A stretch of DNA of 64,000 nt. Origin: UBA5266 sp964610025 (GTDB lineage Bacteria > Bacteroidota > Bacteroidia > Bacteroidales > WCHB1-69). The stretch covers positions 1 through 64,000 of the forward strand of contig CAZSTX010000003.1 of assembly GCA_964610025.1 (NCBI GenBank). The letters are read 5' to 3'. This document shows, one piece after another, positions 1 through 8,963 of the stretch. Every line of letters begins with the position of its first letter. The stretch's first letter is position 1. The notes beneath the pieces were generated by a model, which was not told the origin of the DNA, ran no database searches, and saw only the letters and a program-made list of their open reading frames with translations. The position numbers were made by a program, and so were the translations under genes.

Positions 1-779
1 CCCATTATGCCTTCATAATCCATAGGTATATCTTTTGTTTTTGAAACCTCTATTGCATCGTAATTATCATATTTTGGATATTCTTTTTCATTATAAGTTT
101 TGTAAAGAATTAAATCTTCGTGGCGTTTGGCAATATCTAAATTGGTAAACCAAAAACTTCTTGCACCTTCTACAATTCCATCTTTTGGCGTGTCAAACCA
201 CCTAACACAATTATATCCTAACCAAATTTTATTTTCCTTTATGAGTTGAAAGATTTCTTTATATGAAATAGAATTGTTGTTTCCAATAATTAAGAATTTC
301 TTATTATATTCCACAAGTTGTGCAACATATTCACGAAACAGCGAAAACGGCGGATTGGTAACTACAATATCAGCTTGTTTTAGCAGTTCTATGGTTTCTT
401 TGCTACGAAAATCGCCATCGCCTTTCAAATGTTTAATTCCAATCTCATTCGGGTCGGGAACAAAGTTTTTGTTTTTGTCGCCAATATATTCCAAATAAAT
501 GGCTTGTTCGCTGTCGTTTTGACTAAACAAATCTATGCTTTGGTTTTTGTAGCAGGTGGTAATTAGTTTTTTTAATTCCAATTTTTCAAAATTGTACGAA
601 AAATAATGAAAGAAATTGCTTACTCGCGGGTCATCGCAATTGCAATACACAACTTTGTCTTTAAAATGATGTTTGTAATACTTCAACTCTCTTTCTATGT
701 CTGAAAGTTGTGTGTAAAACTCATCTTTTTTTGCGTTTTTAGCTGAATGCAAATTTCTATTAGCCGATTTTTTAGCCAT
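1..779 (-). CDS. Adenine-specific DNA methyltransferase, EcoRI-methylase family (3' end cut by window edge)
   Basis: About 259 codons are open from an ATG at 777-779 to the window edge with no stop, so the C-terminus is missing. The N-terminus (MAKKSANRNLHSAKNAKK, then DEFYTQLSDIERELKYY) is typical of the EcoRI-type adenine methylase family. The catalytic NPPF motif is visible in the context VVTNPPFSLFREYV. The family transfers a methyl group from S-adenosylmethionine to adenine in DNA, either as half of a restriction-modification pair or as an orphan regulator. No restriction nuclease lies within the visible part; a partner could sit to the left of the window. Family assignment is from recall of conserved blocks. 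Confidence 0.85.
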   Translation of the reverse strand, partial: MAKKSANRNLHSAKNAKKDEFYTQLSDIERELKYYKHHFKDKVVYCNCDDPRVSNFFHYFSYNFEKLELKKLITTCYKNQSIDLFSQNDSEQAIYLEYIGDKNKNFVPDPNEIGIKHLKGDGDFRSKETIELLKQADIVVTNPPFSLFREYVAQLVEYNKKFLIIGNNNSISYKEIFQLIKENKIWLGYNCVRWFDTPKDGIVEGARSFWFTNLDIAKRHEDLILYKTYNEKEYPKYDNYDAIEVSKTKDIPMDYEGIM

Positions 780-805
780 TTAATATTCTGTTTTAATTCT
801 ACCTG

Positions 806-813
806 CAAAATTA
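806..813 (-). promoter_or_regulatory. Bacteroidota-type -7 box for the methylase gene
   Basis: The minus strand reads TAATTTTG, matching the TAnnTTTG consensus of the housekeeping sigma factor in Bacteroidota. It lies 26 bases upstream of the methylase ATG. The -33 element was not assigned. Confidence 0.5.
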
Positions 814-1001
814 TACAAATATTTTGATAAAATAACATATTTTGAAAATATTTTTAGAATTAAATATATCAATTCGTTACGTTTTGCTTTAAAAAAAAAT
901 CATTTCTGATATTCAATTTTTTTCAGCAAAAAAAAACGATAATTACCTGCTAAAATACGCAAGCGAAGATTGTTTGTTTAGCTGAAAATATTTTTTAATT
1001 G

Positions 1002-3272
1002 TTAGTTTTTATTTTTCAAATAGGCATCGATCGATTGGGCTGCTTTTTTTCCTGTTCCCATAGCATAAATAACAGTAGCCGCTCCGCTTATAGCATCACC
1101 ACCTGCAAAAACACCTTCGCGTGTTGTTTGTCCATTTTCATCGACTATAATTCTGTTTTTTTCGTCTACTTCTACTCCTGTAGTTGTTTTAGCCACAATA
1201 GGATTGGGCGAATTGCCTATTGCCATAATTATCATATCTGTTTCAATACGAAACTCAGAACCTGCCATTGGAATAGGTTTTCTTCTTCCAGAGGCATCGG
1301 GTTCTCCCAACTGCATACGTATGCAATTGACGCTTTTTACCCATCCTTTTTCGTCTCCTTCTATCTTGAGTGGATTGCAGAGAAAGGTAAATGTAACGCC
1401 TTCTTCTTTTGCATGTAGCACTTCTTCTATGCGTGCAAGCATCTCATCTTCAGAACGGCGATAAACGATTTGCACATTTGTTCCTAATCGTCTCACTGTA
1501 CGCGCCGCATCCATAGCCACATTGCCTCCTCCTACGACTACTACATTTTTTCCTACAAAATTGGGAGTATCGTAATTTTTTTTATATGCAAACAACAAAT
1601 TGTTGCGTGTTAGAAACTCATTGGCAGAAACGACTCCATTAAGGTTTTCGCCTTCTATGTTCATAAAATTGGGTAGCCCAGCCCCCGATGCAATAAAGAC
1701 AGCATGAAAACCTTCTTCTTTCATCAGGGCATCGACAGTTACAGTTCTGCCTACTATTACGTTTTTTTCAAATAGCGCTCCGAGTTTCGCTACATTTTCT
1801 ATTTCGTGTTTTACGACACTATGTTTGGGCAAACGAAAAGAGGGTATGCCGTATGCCAACACTCCGCCATACTCGTGCAATGCTTCAAAAATAGTAACAT
1901 TGTATCCTTTTAAGAGTAACTCTTTTGCACAGCTTATTCCAGCAGGACCACTGCCAATAATCGCTACTTTATAATTGTTTTTAATAGCTATCTGTTCAAA
2001 TACGATATTATTGTCTCTTGAATAGTCGCCCACAAAGCGTTCTAATTTACCAATAGCGATTGCTTCGTATTTTTTGCCCATAATACAAGCACCTTCGCAC
2101 AATGTTTCTTGTGGACACACTCTTCCGCAAACAGCAGGAAAAGCAGAATCTTGGTGGATGATTTTTGCCGACTCTTCAAACTTTCCTTCCGTTATTTTCT
2201 TTATAAATCCCGGTATATCAATATGTACAAGGCATGCTTCTACGCACTTTGGGTCTTTGCATTGAATACAACGCTGTGCTTCTATAATTGCCTCTTCGGC
2301 ATTGTAACCCAAACTCACTTCATTGAAGTGCTTAATACGTTCTTCTGGTGTTAGTTCGGAGATGGGTACACGTTTTTTGTTATCGCGGCTCTCATCTACT
2401 ACTCCACCTATACGGCACACATGCCCTTCGGCTATTTCTGCTTCTTCTAATTGTTTTTTAGCTGTTACATTGTTGTACATTGCTTGGCGTTTGAGTGCTT
2501 CGTCAAAATTGACTTTCCAGCCGTCAAATTCTGGTCCATCGACACAGGTAAACCGTGTTTCTCCTCCTACTGTTACACGGCATGCTCCGCACATTCCTGT
2601 TCCATCGACCATCATAGAGTTTAAACTTACAGTGCATTTTATTTGATATTCTTTTGCTACTTGTACAACAAATTTCATCATAATCAATGGTCCGATAGCG
2701 ACTATTTCGTCGTATTTTTTTCCTGCCTCCACTAATTTTCTCAACATATCGGTAACCAAACCTCTATTGTCTGATGAGTCATCGTCTGTGGTAATGTATA
2801 AATGGGAAATACTGCTTAGTTCTTTTTCAAAAATAATGAGAGATTTTGTTTTTGCTCCTATTATCACATCTGGTTTCATCCCTCTGTCGTACAAATATTT
2901 CACTTGAGGATACAAGGGAGCTATGCCCACTCCTCCGCCTATAAAAAGGTATTTTTTATTTTTCAACTCTTCATCTGTCAAATTATTGATTTCAGAAGGA
3001 GTTCCCAAAGGACCTACTACATCAGCAAAGGCTTCTCCTACTTTGTATTCTGCCATTTCAAAAGTAGATTTTCCAATGGTTTTAAATACAATGGTAACAG
3101 TTCCATTCTGTGCATCTGTATCGGCAATAGACAAAGGAATGCGTTCTGATGTTTCTTGCGTTTTAACAATTAAAAACTGCCCCGGCAAAGCCGATTTTGC
3201 CAAACGAGGGACTGCTAACTCCATGAGATAAGTATCTTCTACTAATAATTTCTTTTTTATAATTTTATACAT
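1002..3272 (-). CDS. Fused FAD/NAD-binding subunit plus glutamate-synthase-type subunit (NfnAB-like)
   Basis: This 756-residue protein joins two modules normally encoded as separate subunits. Residues 1-270 resemble the PyrK/NfnA ferredoxin-reductase module, with an NAD-site GGGVGIAPL near 112-120 and a [2Fe-2S] site made by Asp223, Cys228, Cys231 and Cys243. Residues 310-756 resemble NfnB/GltD, with cysteine clusters at 335/338/343/347 and 382/386/392/396 for two [4Fe-4S] clusters and a FAD-binding GSGPAG at 440-445. The family includes the electron-bifurcating NADH-dependent ferredoxin:NADP oxidoreductase and is often annotated as dihydroorotate dehydrogenase subunit/glutamate synthase. Bifurcation is the likely role, but it is inferred. 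No pyrD or gltB lies beside it, which argues against those two alternatives. Confidence 0.85.
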   Translation of the reverse strand: MYKIIKKKLLVEDTYLMELAVPRLAKSALPGQFLIVKTQETSERIPLSIADTDAQNGTVTIVFKTIGKSTFEMAEYKVGEAFADVVGPLGTPSEINNLTDEELKNKKYLFIGGGVGIAPLYPQVKYLYDRGMKPDVIIGAKTKSLIIFEKELSSISHLYITTDDDSSDNRGLVTDMLRKLVEAGKKYDEIVAIGPLIMMKFVVQVAKEYQIKCTVSLNSMMVDGTGMCGACRVTVGGETRFTCVDGPEFDGWKVNFDEALKRQAMYNNVTAKKQLEEAEIAEGHVCRIGGVVDESRDNKKRVPISELTPEERIKHFNEVSLGYNAEEAIIEAQRCIQCKDPKCVEACLVHIDIPGFIKKITEGKFEESAKIIHQDSAFPAVCGRVCPQETLCEGACIMGKKYEAIAIGKLERFVGDYSRDNNIVFEQIAIKNNYKVAIIGSGPAGISCAKELLLKGYNVTIFEALHEYGGVLAYGIPSFRLPKHSVVKHEIENVAKLGALFEKNVIVGRTVTVDALMKEEGFHAVFIASGAGLPNFMNIEGENLNGVVSANEFLTRNNLLFAYKKNYDTPNFVGKNVVVVGGGNVAMDAARTVRRLGTNVQIVYRRSEDEMLARIEEVLHAKEEGVTFTFLCNPLKIEGDEKGWVKSVNCIRMQLGEPDASGRRKPIPMAGSEFRIETDMIIMAIGNSPNPIVAKTTTGVEVDEKNRIIVDENGQTTREGVFAGGDAISGAATVIYAMGTGKKAAQSIDAYLKNKN

Positions 3273-3345
3273 CTTTTTCTAAATTTCCTTTATCTTAATT
3301 ACACATTATCAGAAAAACTTCCATGCAATAATCTATCCGTTTTTT

Positions 3346-4614
3346 TTATTTTGAATACAAGTGTAGCATTTCAATGATGGCTTTTGTGCAGACAGGACAA
3401 AATTTGTCGTAAACAATGTCTTTCATCGTACAGCTGATATAAGGTCTATATAAACCTTTACTGCAATAACCTGCTCCTTCGTATACGCCTAATTTATCTT
3501 TATTTTCTTCTGTTATAGGTGTGGGTATGGGCGTTCCTTCGGGTAGCATGTTTTGCCATTTGCTTTTAAAATCGACAAGGCTTGTTATATTGGGTTCTTT
3601 AGGTTCTATTCCTATGGGATAAAAATCTTGTACTGTTACTTCCGAAGAGTAATATTCGTCGGCTAATCCAGCTATAGAATGTCCAAGTTCGTGTACACAA
3701 ACATAATTAAAATGCTTGTTGTCGGAAACGGTAGCATACCAATTGTAAATTCCACCTCCTCCATATTTTTTTGTGTTACACATAATTAAAATATTATCAT
3801 AAGGTACATTCGCACACACATCGTGCAGTTTCCACACATGGTCTATCATTAAATAACGTTCTAAATTCAATGAGTAAAATCCACTTTCTAACATTGTATT
3901 TACATACTTTCCTTTTTCTTCTTGGCTAATGCCCGACTCTTCTGAATAAGCCAAAATAGTGCGTATGTTTATTTGTGCTGCATGCTCTTTGAAAGGTGAA
4001 CAGCCCATGATAGCATTTTTGCATCTTTCCATATCTGCAACGAGTTTAGCACTGTCTTTTATACTGTATCCCTCTGGAACAATCACTAAATCATAAGCAT
4101 GGTGCATATCGCCACCTATAGCTAAATCGAGCGTTTGAAATGTATAATTATTGGGTGCTATTGTTATGGTAACAGGGTTTATATATAGGCTTTTCTTTTC
4201 TTCAAATGTCAATTGTTCCTTGCGGGTATAAAAAACTATGCGTACTGTTTTTTTAGGGAATGGACATAAAACCGTTTCTTTAAATGCTTTATCTTTTGTT
4301 ATTCCTTCTTCTGTTGTACGGTATTCTCCAAACAAACAAGAATAAGTGCGTGAATATAACAATAAGTTACTTGCCGAATCATACACTTCTATTTTATGAC
4401 ATCCGTAATCATTAGGGTCTATTAAATTGACAATAGAACCAGCCCATACATTGTTTTTTTGAAAAAAATCAATGTCAATTTTATCAGCTTCTTTGGTTCC
4501 TGAATGGGTGTAATTAATGCGTAAAGATTGGTTTTCAAAATACTTTTTAAAATCTTGTGCCTTTGCAAAAAAAGCAATAGCACTTATGACAGCAATAAAA
4601 ATAATTCTTTTCAT
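3346..4614 (-). CDS. Secreted M64-family (IgA peptidase-like) metallopeptidase
   Basis: The 422-residue product starts with a signal peptide (MKRIIFIAVISAIAFFAKAQ) and is therefore exported. A zinc site HELGH followed by SIAGLADEYY is seen near residue 310, the HExxH signature with the downstream acidic/tyrosine pattern of the M64 family. The region before it fits the beta-rich N-terminal domain usual in these proteins. Substrate specificity cannot be read; the IgA name comes from a distant founding member. Its ATG overlaps the stop of the preceding Cys/Met-enzyme gene by one base (TAATG), so the two are probably cotranscribed and translationally coupled. No C-terminal type IX sorting domain was recognised. 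Confidence 0.85.
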   Translation of the reverse strand: MKRIIFIAVISAIAFFAKAQDFKKYFENQSLRINYTHSGTKEADKIDIDFFQKNNVWAGSIVNLIDPNDYGCHKIEVYDSASNLLLYSRTYSCLFGEYRTTEEGITKDKAFKETVLCPFPKKTVRIVFYTRKEQLTFEEKKSLYINPVTITIAPNNYTFQTLDLAIGGDMHHAYDLVIVPEGYSIKDSAKLVADMERCKNAIMGCSPFKEHAAQINIRTILAYSEESGISQEEKGKYVNTMLESGFYSLNLERYLMIDHVWKLHDVCANVPYDNILIMCNTKKYGGGGIYNWYATVSDNKHFNYVCVHELGHSIAGLADEYYSSEVTVQDFYPIGIEPKEPNITSLVDFKSKWQNMLPEGTPIPTPITEENKDKLGVYEGAGYCSKGLYRPYISCTMKDIVYDKFCPVCTKAIIEMLHLYSK

Positions 4615-5813
4615 TATAAATGTTTTTTTAATATTTCTAATATGATAGTAGTTGAGCGTTCGATATCATTATCTAAACCCATAGAAAAGCGTATTAATCC
4701 TTCGCTCATTCCCATTTCTTTTTGAATTGCTTCTGGAATTTCAGACGAAGTGCTTTTACCTGAATTACTAAATAATGTTCTAAAATAACCCAAACTCACA
4801 GCGAGATAACCTACACCTCTCTGCTGCATTTCTTCCATCACTGCTGAGGCTACTTTTGCCGATTTTACATCTATCGTTAAAATACCGCCATAGCCATAGC
4901 CTTTATTCATCATAGATGTAAAGAGTTTGTAATCTTGATGTTCAGGCAGTCCTACGTATTTTACTTTCCACCCATTTTTTTGTAATTCTTGCGAGAGATA
5001 CATTGCATTTTTACTGTGTTGCTGCATACGAATATGCAGTGTGTAAAGATTTTTCAAAATACTTGAAGAGCGTAAAGGGTCTAAAACAGGACCTAAGAGC
5101 ATGACAGTTCCATTGTTAACATCAATCAAAGAGTTGATATATTGCTCCGACCCACAGATAGCACCTGCTACACAGTCGTTTTTTCCATTTACAAATTTTG
5201 TTAAACTATACACTACTACATCAGCGCCATAGTGATAAGGAGAAATAATCATTGGGGTAAATGTGTTATCAACAATTAGTTTAGCTCCATTTTTTTGTGC
5301 AATTTTTTTCAACTCCGGCATATTTGCCAATTGCAACAAAGGATTTGAAAGGCTCTCGGTATACAATACTTTTGTATTAGGTCTCATAGCTTTTGCTACA
5401 GCGTCTAAATCAGAAATATTGACAAAAGTAACATCAATATTAAATTTTTGCACATAATTTTTCAAAAAAGCAAAAGTACCTCCATAGGTTGTAACACTCG
5501 ACACAATGTGGTCGCCGGCATTAAGTTCGTGCAGTAAAGCAGATGTAATAGCTCCCATTCCAGATGCAGTAACCCACGCGGCTTCTGTTCCTTCCATAGC
5601 CGCTAATGCATCAGATAAATATTTGTTACTGGGGTTCCAATGACGGGAATATAAAAAACATCCTTCTGTTTTACCTTCAAATGTTTCAGACATTGTTTGG
5701 GCTTGCATAAAAGTATAAGTTGCACTGTCTGTTATCGATGGGTTAACGCCACCAAATTCTCCAAATTGTTCTAAATTTTGCAAATTTAATGCGGGGTCTA
5801 TTTTATCACTCAT
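4614..5813 (-). CDS. Cys/Met-metabolism PLP-dependent enzyme (trans-sulfuration family)
   Basis: The 399-residue length and motifs fit the cystathionine gamma-synthase / methionine gamma-lyase / O-acetylhomoserine sulfhydrylase family. The PLP lysine is Lys206 in VVYSLTKFVNGKND, and the preceding aspartate is in IVDNTF. The segment TYGGTFAFLKNY has glycine at residue 112 where methionine gamma-lyases carry their characteristic cysteine, so a gamma-lyase name would be unsafe. The exact reaction (lyase, sulfhydrylase or gamma-synthase) is left open. It is first in a two-gene unit with the M64 peptidase and has its own -7 box. Confidence 0.85.
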   Translation of the reverse strand: MSDKIDPALNLQNLEQFGEFGGVNPSITDSATYTFMQAQTMSETFEGKTEGCFLYSRHWNPSNKYLSDALAAMEGTEAAWVTASGMGAITSALLHELNAGDHIVSSVTTYGGTFAFLKNYVQKFNIDVTFVNISDLDAVAKAMRPNTKVLYTESLSNPLLQLANMPELKKIAQKNGAKLIVDNTFTPMIISPYHYGADVVVYSLTKFVNGKNDCVAGAICGSEQYINSLIDVNNGTVMLLGPVLDPLRSSSILKNLYTLHIRMQQHSKNAMYLSQELQKNGWKVKYVGLPEHQDYKLFTSMMNKGYGYGGILTIDVKSAKVASAVMEEMQQRGVGYLAVSLGYFRTLFSNSGKSTSSEIPEAIQKEMGMSEGLIRFSMGLDNDIERSTTIILEILKKHL

Positions 5814-5844
5814 AATATTTAAATATTTATTATATAATATATCG

Positions 5845-5852
5845 CAAAAGTA
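5845..5852 (-). promoter_or_regulatory. -7 box for the Cys/Met PLP-enzyme gene
   Basis: The minus strand reads TACTTTTG, a full match to TAnnTTTG, 31 bases before the ATG of the PLP-enzyme gene. Confidence 0.55.
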
Positions 5853-6075
5853 GAATTTTTTCTGTTAAAAAAAAGCATTTTCATAAAATAATCTTATTTT
5901 ATTTTATGAAATTAAGTTAAACTATCTATTATACAGTCGTTTAAAATTGACATAAAATGTATAGTGTAGGTAAATTTCTTTTTTAAGCATATACTAAAAA
6001 ATGCTATCCTTGCGTTAGTTTAACGAATAATAAACTATTTGTTTTAGAGCAAATAACCATTAAAATAATAAAGAG

Positions 6076-6603
6076 ATGAGATATTTAATTGTAAGTTTTT
6101 TATTTTTATGTTTTCCTTTTTTCGCTAAAAGTCAAGAAAACCCAGATAAACAAACCGCTTTGATTTATTACAACATAGCTTTATCATCTGACCAAATGGG
6201 TAATTATGAGCGTGCTATCGAATATTTTCTTAAAGCCTACGAATTAGACACCACTTATAGCGACATTAACAATAGAATAGGTAATACTTATTGCAAAGCA
6301 TTGAGTTATAAAGAAGCACTTCCTTATTTTGAAAAACATTTAACCCTGTTTCCTAATAGCACCGAATCGTATATGAATATTGGAAATACTTATTATGCTT
6401 TAGACGAATACAAAAAATCTATTACATACTACGAAAAAACAATCGCTATCGACTCTACGCATAAAACTGCTTATAGAAATATGGGAAATGCCTATTATAA
6501 ATTAGGAAACAAAGAAAAACAACTCGAATATTTCAGAAAAGCAGCTCAATTAGGCGATTATGAAATTCGCCATTGGCTAAGAACTAATAATGAGAAATGG
6601 TAA
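6076..6603 (+). CDS. Exported tetratricopeptide-repeat protein
   Basis: A 175-residue protein with an N-terminal signal peptide (MRYLIVSFLFLCFPFFAKSQ). Residues from about 25 onward form about four TPR units, recognisable by repeats such as YYNIALSSDQMGNYERAIEYF and AYRNMGNAYYKLGNKEKQLEYF. TPR superhelices mediate protein-protein contact, so a periplasmic scaffold role is plausible, but no specific partner is indicated. The gene stands alone, divergent from the PLP-enzyme gene and convergent with moxR. Confidence 0.75.
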   Translation: MRYLIVSFLFLCFPFFAKSQENPDKQTALIYYNIALSSDQMGNYERAIEYFLKAYELDTTYSDINNRIGNTYCKALSYKEALPYFEKHLTLFPNSTESYMNIGNTYYALDEYKKSITYYEKTIAIDSTHKTAYRNMGNAYYKLGNKEKQLEYFRKAAQLGDYEIRHWLRTNNEKW

Positions 6604-6625
6604 AAACTGCTTTTTTAGTGCAGTA

Positions 6626-7603
6626 TTAGATTTTTACTTTTAAAAACTCGTCAATAATAGCATCTACAGAAATGTTTTCGGCTTCGGCTCTGTAGTTTTT
6701 CACTAAGCGGTGTCGCATAACCAAATGAGCTATTGCTTTAACATCTTCTATATCTGGCGATATTTTTCCTCTTAAAATAGCATGGCATTTGGCAGCAATA
6801 ATTAAATTTTGTGAAGAACGAGGTCCTGCTCCCCATGCTAAGTATTTGTTTGCCCATTCGTGTGCTTCTGCCGTTTCAGGACGTGTAATGGTTGATAAAT
6901 TGACAGCATAGTTAAATACATTATCGGCAACTGGTACTTTTTGTAATAATTTTTGATAATAAAGTATTTCTTCTAATGTAATAACTTGTTGCAGATGATA
7001 CATATCACCTCCAATAGTCGATTTTACAATATCGACTTCCTCGTCGAAGCTGGGATAATCTAAATAGACATTAAACATAAATCTGTCTAATTGCGCTTCA
7101 GGCAGCGGATAGGTTCCTTCTTGTTCTATTGGGTTTTGTGTAGCTAAAACAAAAAATGGGTCTGGCAACTGATGGGTAACTCCTGCGATAGAGACACTGC
7201 GTTCTTGCATGGCTTCTAAAAGTGCCGATTGTGTTTTTGGAGGTGTTCGGTTTATTTCATCTGCTAATACAATATTAGCAAAAACGGGTCCTTTTATAAA
7301 ACGAAAGTTTTTATTTTCGTCTAATATTTCTGTCCCCATAATATCGCTTGGCATTAAATCGGGCGTAAACTGAATTCGATTATAAGACAAGCCTAAGGCT
7401 TGTGCTATTGTTGTAATCATCAATGTTTTTGCTAATCCAGGAACACCAATCAATAGCACATGTCCGCGACTAAAAATTGTGATGAGGATATTTTTCAACA
7501 CTTCATCTTGCCCTACTATTACTTTTCCAACTTCTTGTTTTAAAAGTGCATATTTTTCCGTAAATGCTTTAACGGCTTCTACATCTGACTTAAATGTTAT
7601 CAT
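6626..7603 (-). CDS. MoxR-family AAA+ ATPase
   Basis: A 325-residue protein with Walker A GVPGLAKT, Walker B VLADEINR, the MoxR-type segment TPPKTQSALLEAMQE and sensor motif ATQNPIEQEGTYPLPEAQLDRF. MoxR ATPases act as chaperones that load or remodel partner proteins, often with a VWA/DUF58 protein. No DUF58 or VWA gene follows here: the next gene downstream is on the other strand. The ATG overlaps the stop of the upstream SurA-like gene by four bases (ATGA), so it is the last gene of the chaperone operon. Confidence 0.9.
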   Translation of the reverse strand: MITFKSDVEAVKAFTEKYALLKQEVGKVIVGQDEVLKNILITIFSRGHVLLIGVPGLAKTLMITTIAQALGLSYNRIQFTPDLMPSDIMGTEILDENKNFRFIKGPVFANIVLADEINRTPPKTQSALLEAMQERSVSIAGVTHQLPDPFFVLATQNPIEQEGTYPLPEAQLDRFMFNVYLDYPSFDEEVDIVKSTIGGDMYHLQQVITLEEILYYQKLLQKVPVADNVFNYAVNLSTITRPETAEAHEWANKYLAWGAGPRSSQNLIIAAKCHAILRGKISPDIEDVKAIAHLVMRHRLVKNYRAEAENISVDAIIDEFLKVKI

Positions 7604-8961
7604 TTTATTACAATTCCAAATTTTTCAAAAAAGTCGCAATCTTGGTATTGCTCTTTCACTTTTATATGTGTTATTTTTACTTTATTTCTTGCCCATTTCA
7701 GCAAAGTTTTTTGCTTTTTTTGTTCTAACGCTACATTTTTAATTTTTTCATAGTCATCGACAATGTTTGCTTTGTGTGCTGCATATTTTGCTTTTAAATA
7801 TATAATTCTATATGCTTGATTTCCATCTTCAGTAATCATAGGTACGACTTGTGAAAATTCTCCTGTTATCAAATTATTAATAGCGTATAAAATAGATTTA
7901 TCCAATTGGTCTTCGGCAAAAGTATAAGACGCATTATAAGGATTGACAAGCATGCCACCATTTATTTTACTGGGGTCGTCAGAGTAAATCATAGCAGCAG
8001 AATCGAAAGGTATTTTTTTGTTTTTCAATATATTATACACGCTGTCTAAATAGTTTTTAGCTCCCATCATTTCATCTACCGAAGGTTTTGGTTTGATTAA
8101 AATATGTGCTACATTGATTTGTTCGCCTCGGCGTTCTAACATTTGTATAATATGGAATCCGGCTTGTGTCTCTACGATAGGCGAAATCTCGCCGGGTTTT
8201 AAAGTAAAAGCAGCTAATTCAAATTCGCTAAAAAGTTCTCCTCTATTAACAAAACCTATTTCTCCTCCTTTAGATGCACTGCCGGGGTCTTCGGAATATA
8301 AGCGAGCAAAGGTTTTAAAACTTTCTCCTCTCATAACTCTGGTGCGTATTTCTTCGAGTTTCTTTTTGACTTCTATCTTTTCTAATTCGCTAATATAAGG
8401 TGTTTTCACTATTTGCGATAGTTCGTATTCTACAGGTATAATAGGCAAACTGTCGTAAGGTATGCTTTCAAAATATTCTTTTACTTCTTGATAAGTGATA
8501 TTGATATTTTGTGTCAATTTATATTGCATTTGTTCGATGAGAAATTCGTCTTTTACTAAATCGCGTGACTCTGCTTTTATCTCGGCTAATGTTTTTCCGT
8601 AGGCTTCTTCTAACTTTTTAATATTTCCTCCTTGCTGTGCTATTTGCATACGCATGTTGTAGTCAATACGATCGCTTACTTGAGCATCGGAGACAACAAT
8701 ACTGTCTAATTCGGCTTGGTTGACTAATAGTTTTTGTAAAATAAGTTGTTCTAAAATGGCACAACGCAATTCGTCTTCGTTTTCAAGGCTAAATATTCCC
8801 ATTTGGTATTTATAACCTTGCAGTGCATATTCTAAATCTGATTTTAATATGATACGATTGCCAACAGTGCCAATAATTTCGTCAATAATATTTTTATCTG
8901 TTTGTGCAACAGATATTAATTGTATAAAACAAGCTATAATAAATCCTATTTTCAATTTCAT
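7600..8961 (-). CDS. SurA-like periplasmic peptidyl-prolyl isomerase
   Basis: A 453-residue exported protein (signal peptide MKLKIGFIIACFIQLISVAQ). Residues 25-165 form a SurA-type N-terminal chaperone domain (IIGTVGNRIILKSDLEYAL). Two parvulin modules follow: one with FKTFARLYSEDPGSASKGGEIG and GFHIIQMLERRGE, and a more divergent second one starting at VAHILIKPKPSVDEM. SurA-type proteins escort outer-membrane proteins through the periplasm. It starts two bases after the lipoprotein PPIase gene and overlaps moxR, forming one unit. This is the closest of the three chaperones here to classical SurA. Confidence 0.88.
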   Translation of the reverse strand: MKLKIGFIIACFIQLISVAQTDKNIIDEIIGTVGNRIILKSDLEYALQGYKYQMGIFSLENEDELRCAILEQLILQKLLVNQAELDSIVVSDAQVSDRIDYNMRMQIAQQGGNIKKLEEAYGKTLAEIKAESRDLVKDEFLIEQMQYKLTQNINITYQEVKEYFESIPYDSLPIIPVEYELSQIVKTPYISELEKIEVKKKLEEIRTRVMRGESFKTFARLYSEDPGSASKGGEIGFVNRGELFSEFELAAFTLKPGEISPIVETQAGFHIIQMLERRGEQINVAHILIKPKPSVDEMMGAKNYLDSVYNILKNKKIPFDSAAMIYSDDPSKINGGMLVNPYNASYTFAEDQLDKSILYAINNLITGEFSQVVPMITEDGNQAYRIIYLKAKYAAHKANIVDDYEKIKNVALEQKKQKTLLKWARNKVKITHIKVKEQYQDCDFFEKFGIVIK

Positions 8962-8963
8962 AC

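Noticed and set aside
6606..6624. ACTGC/GCAGT hairpin between the TPR gene and moxR
   Set aside because: Only a five-base stem; the T-rich loop makes it look like a terminator, but it is too weak to call.
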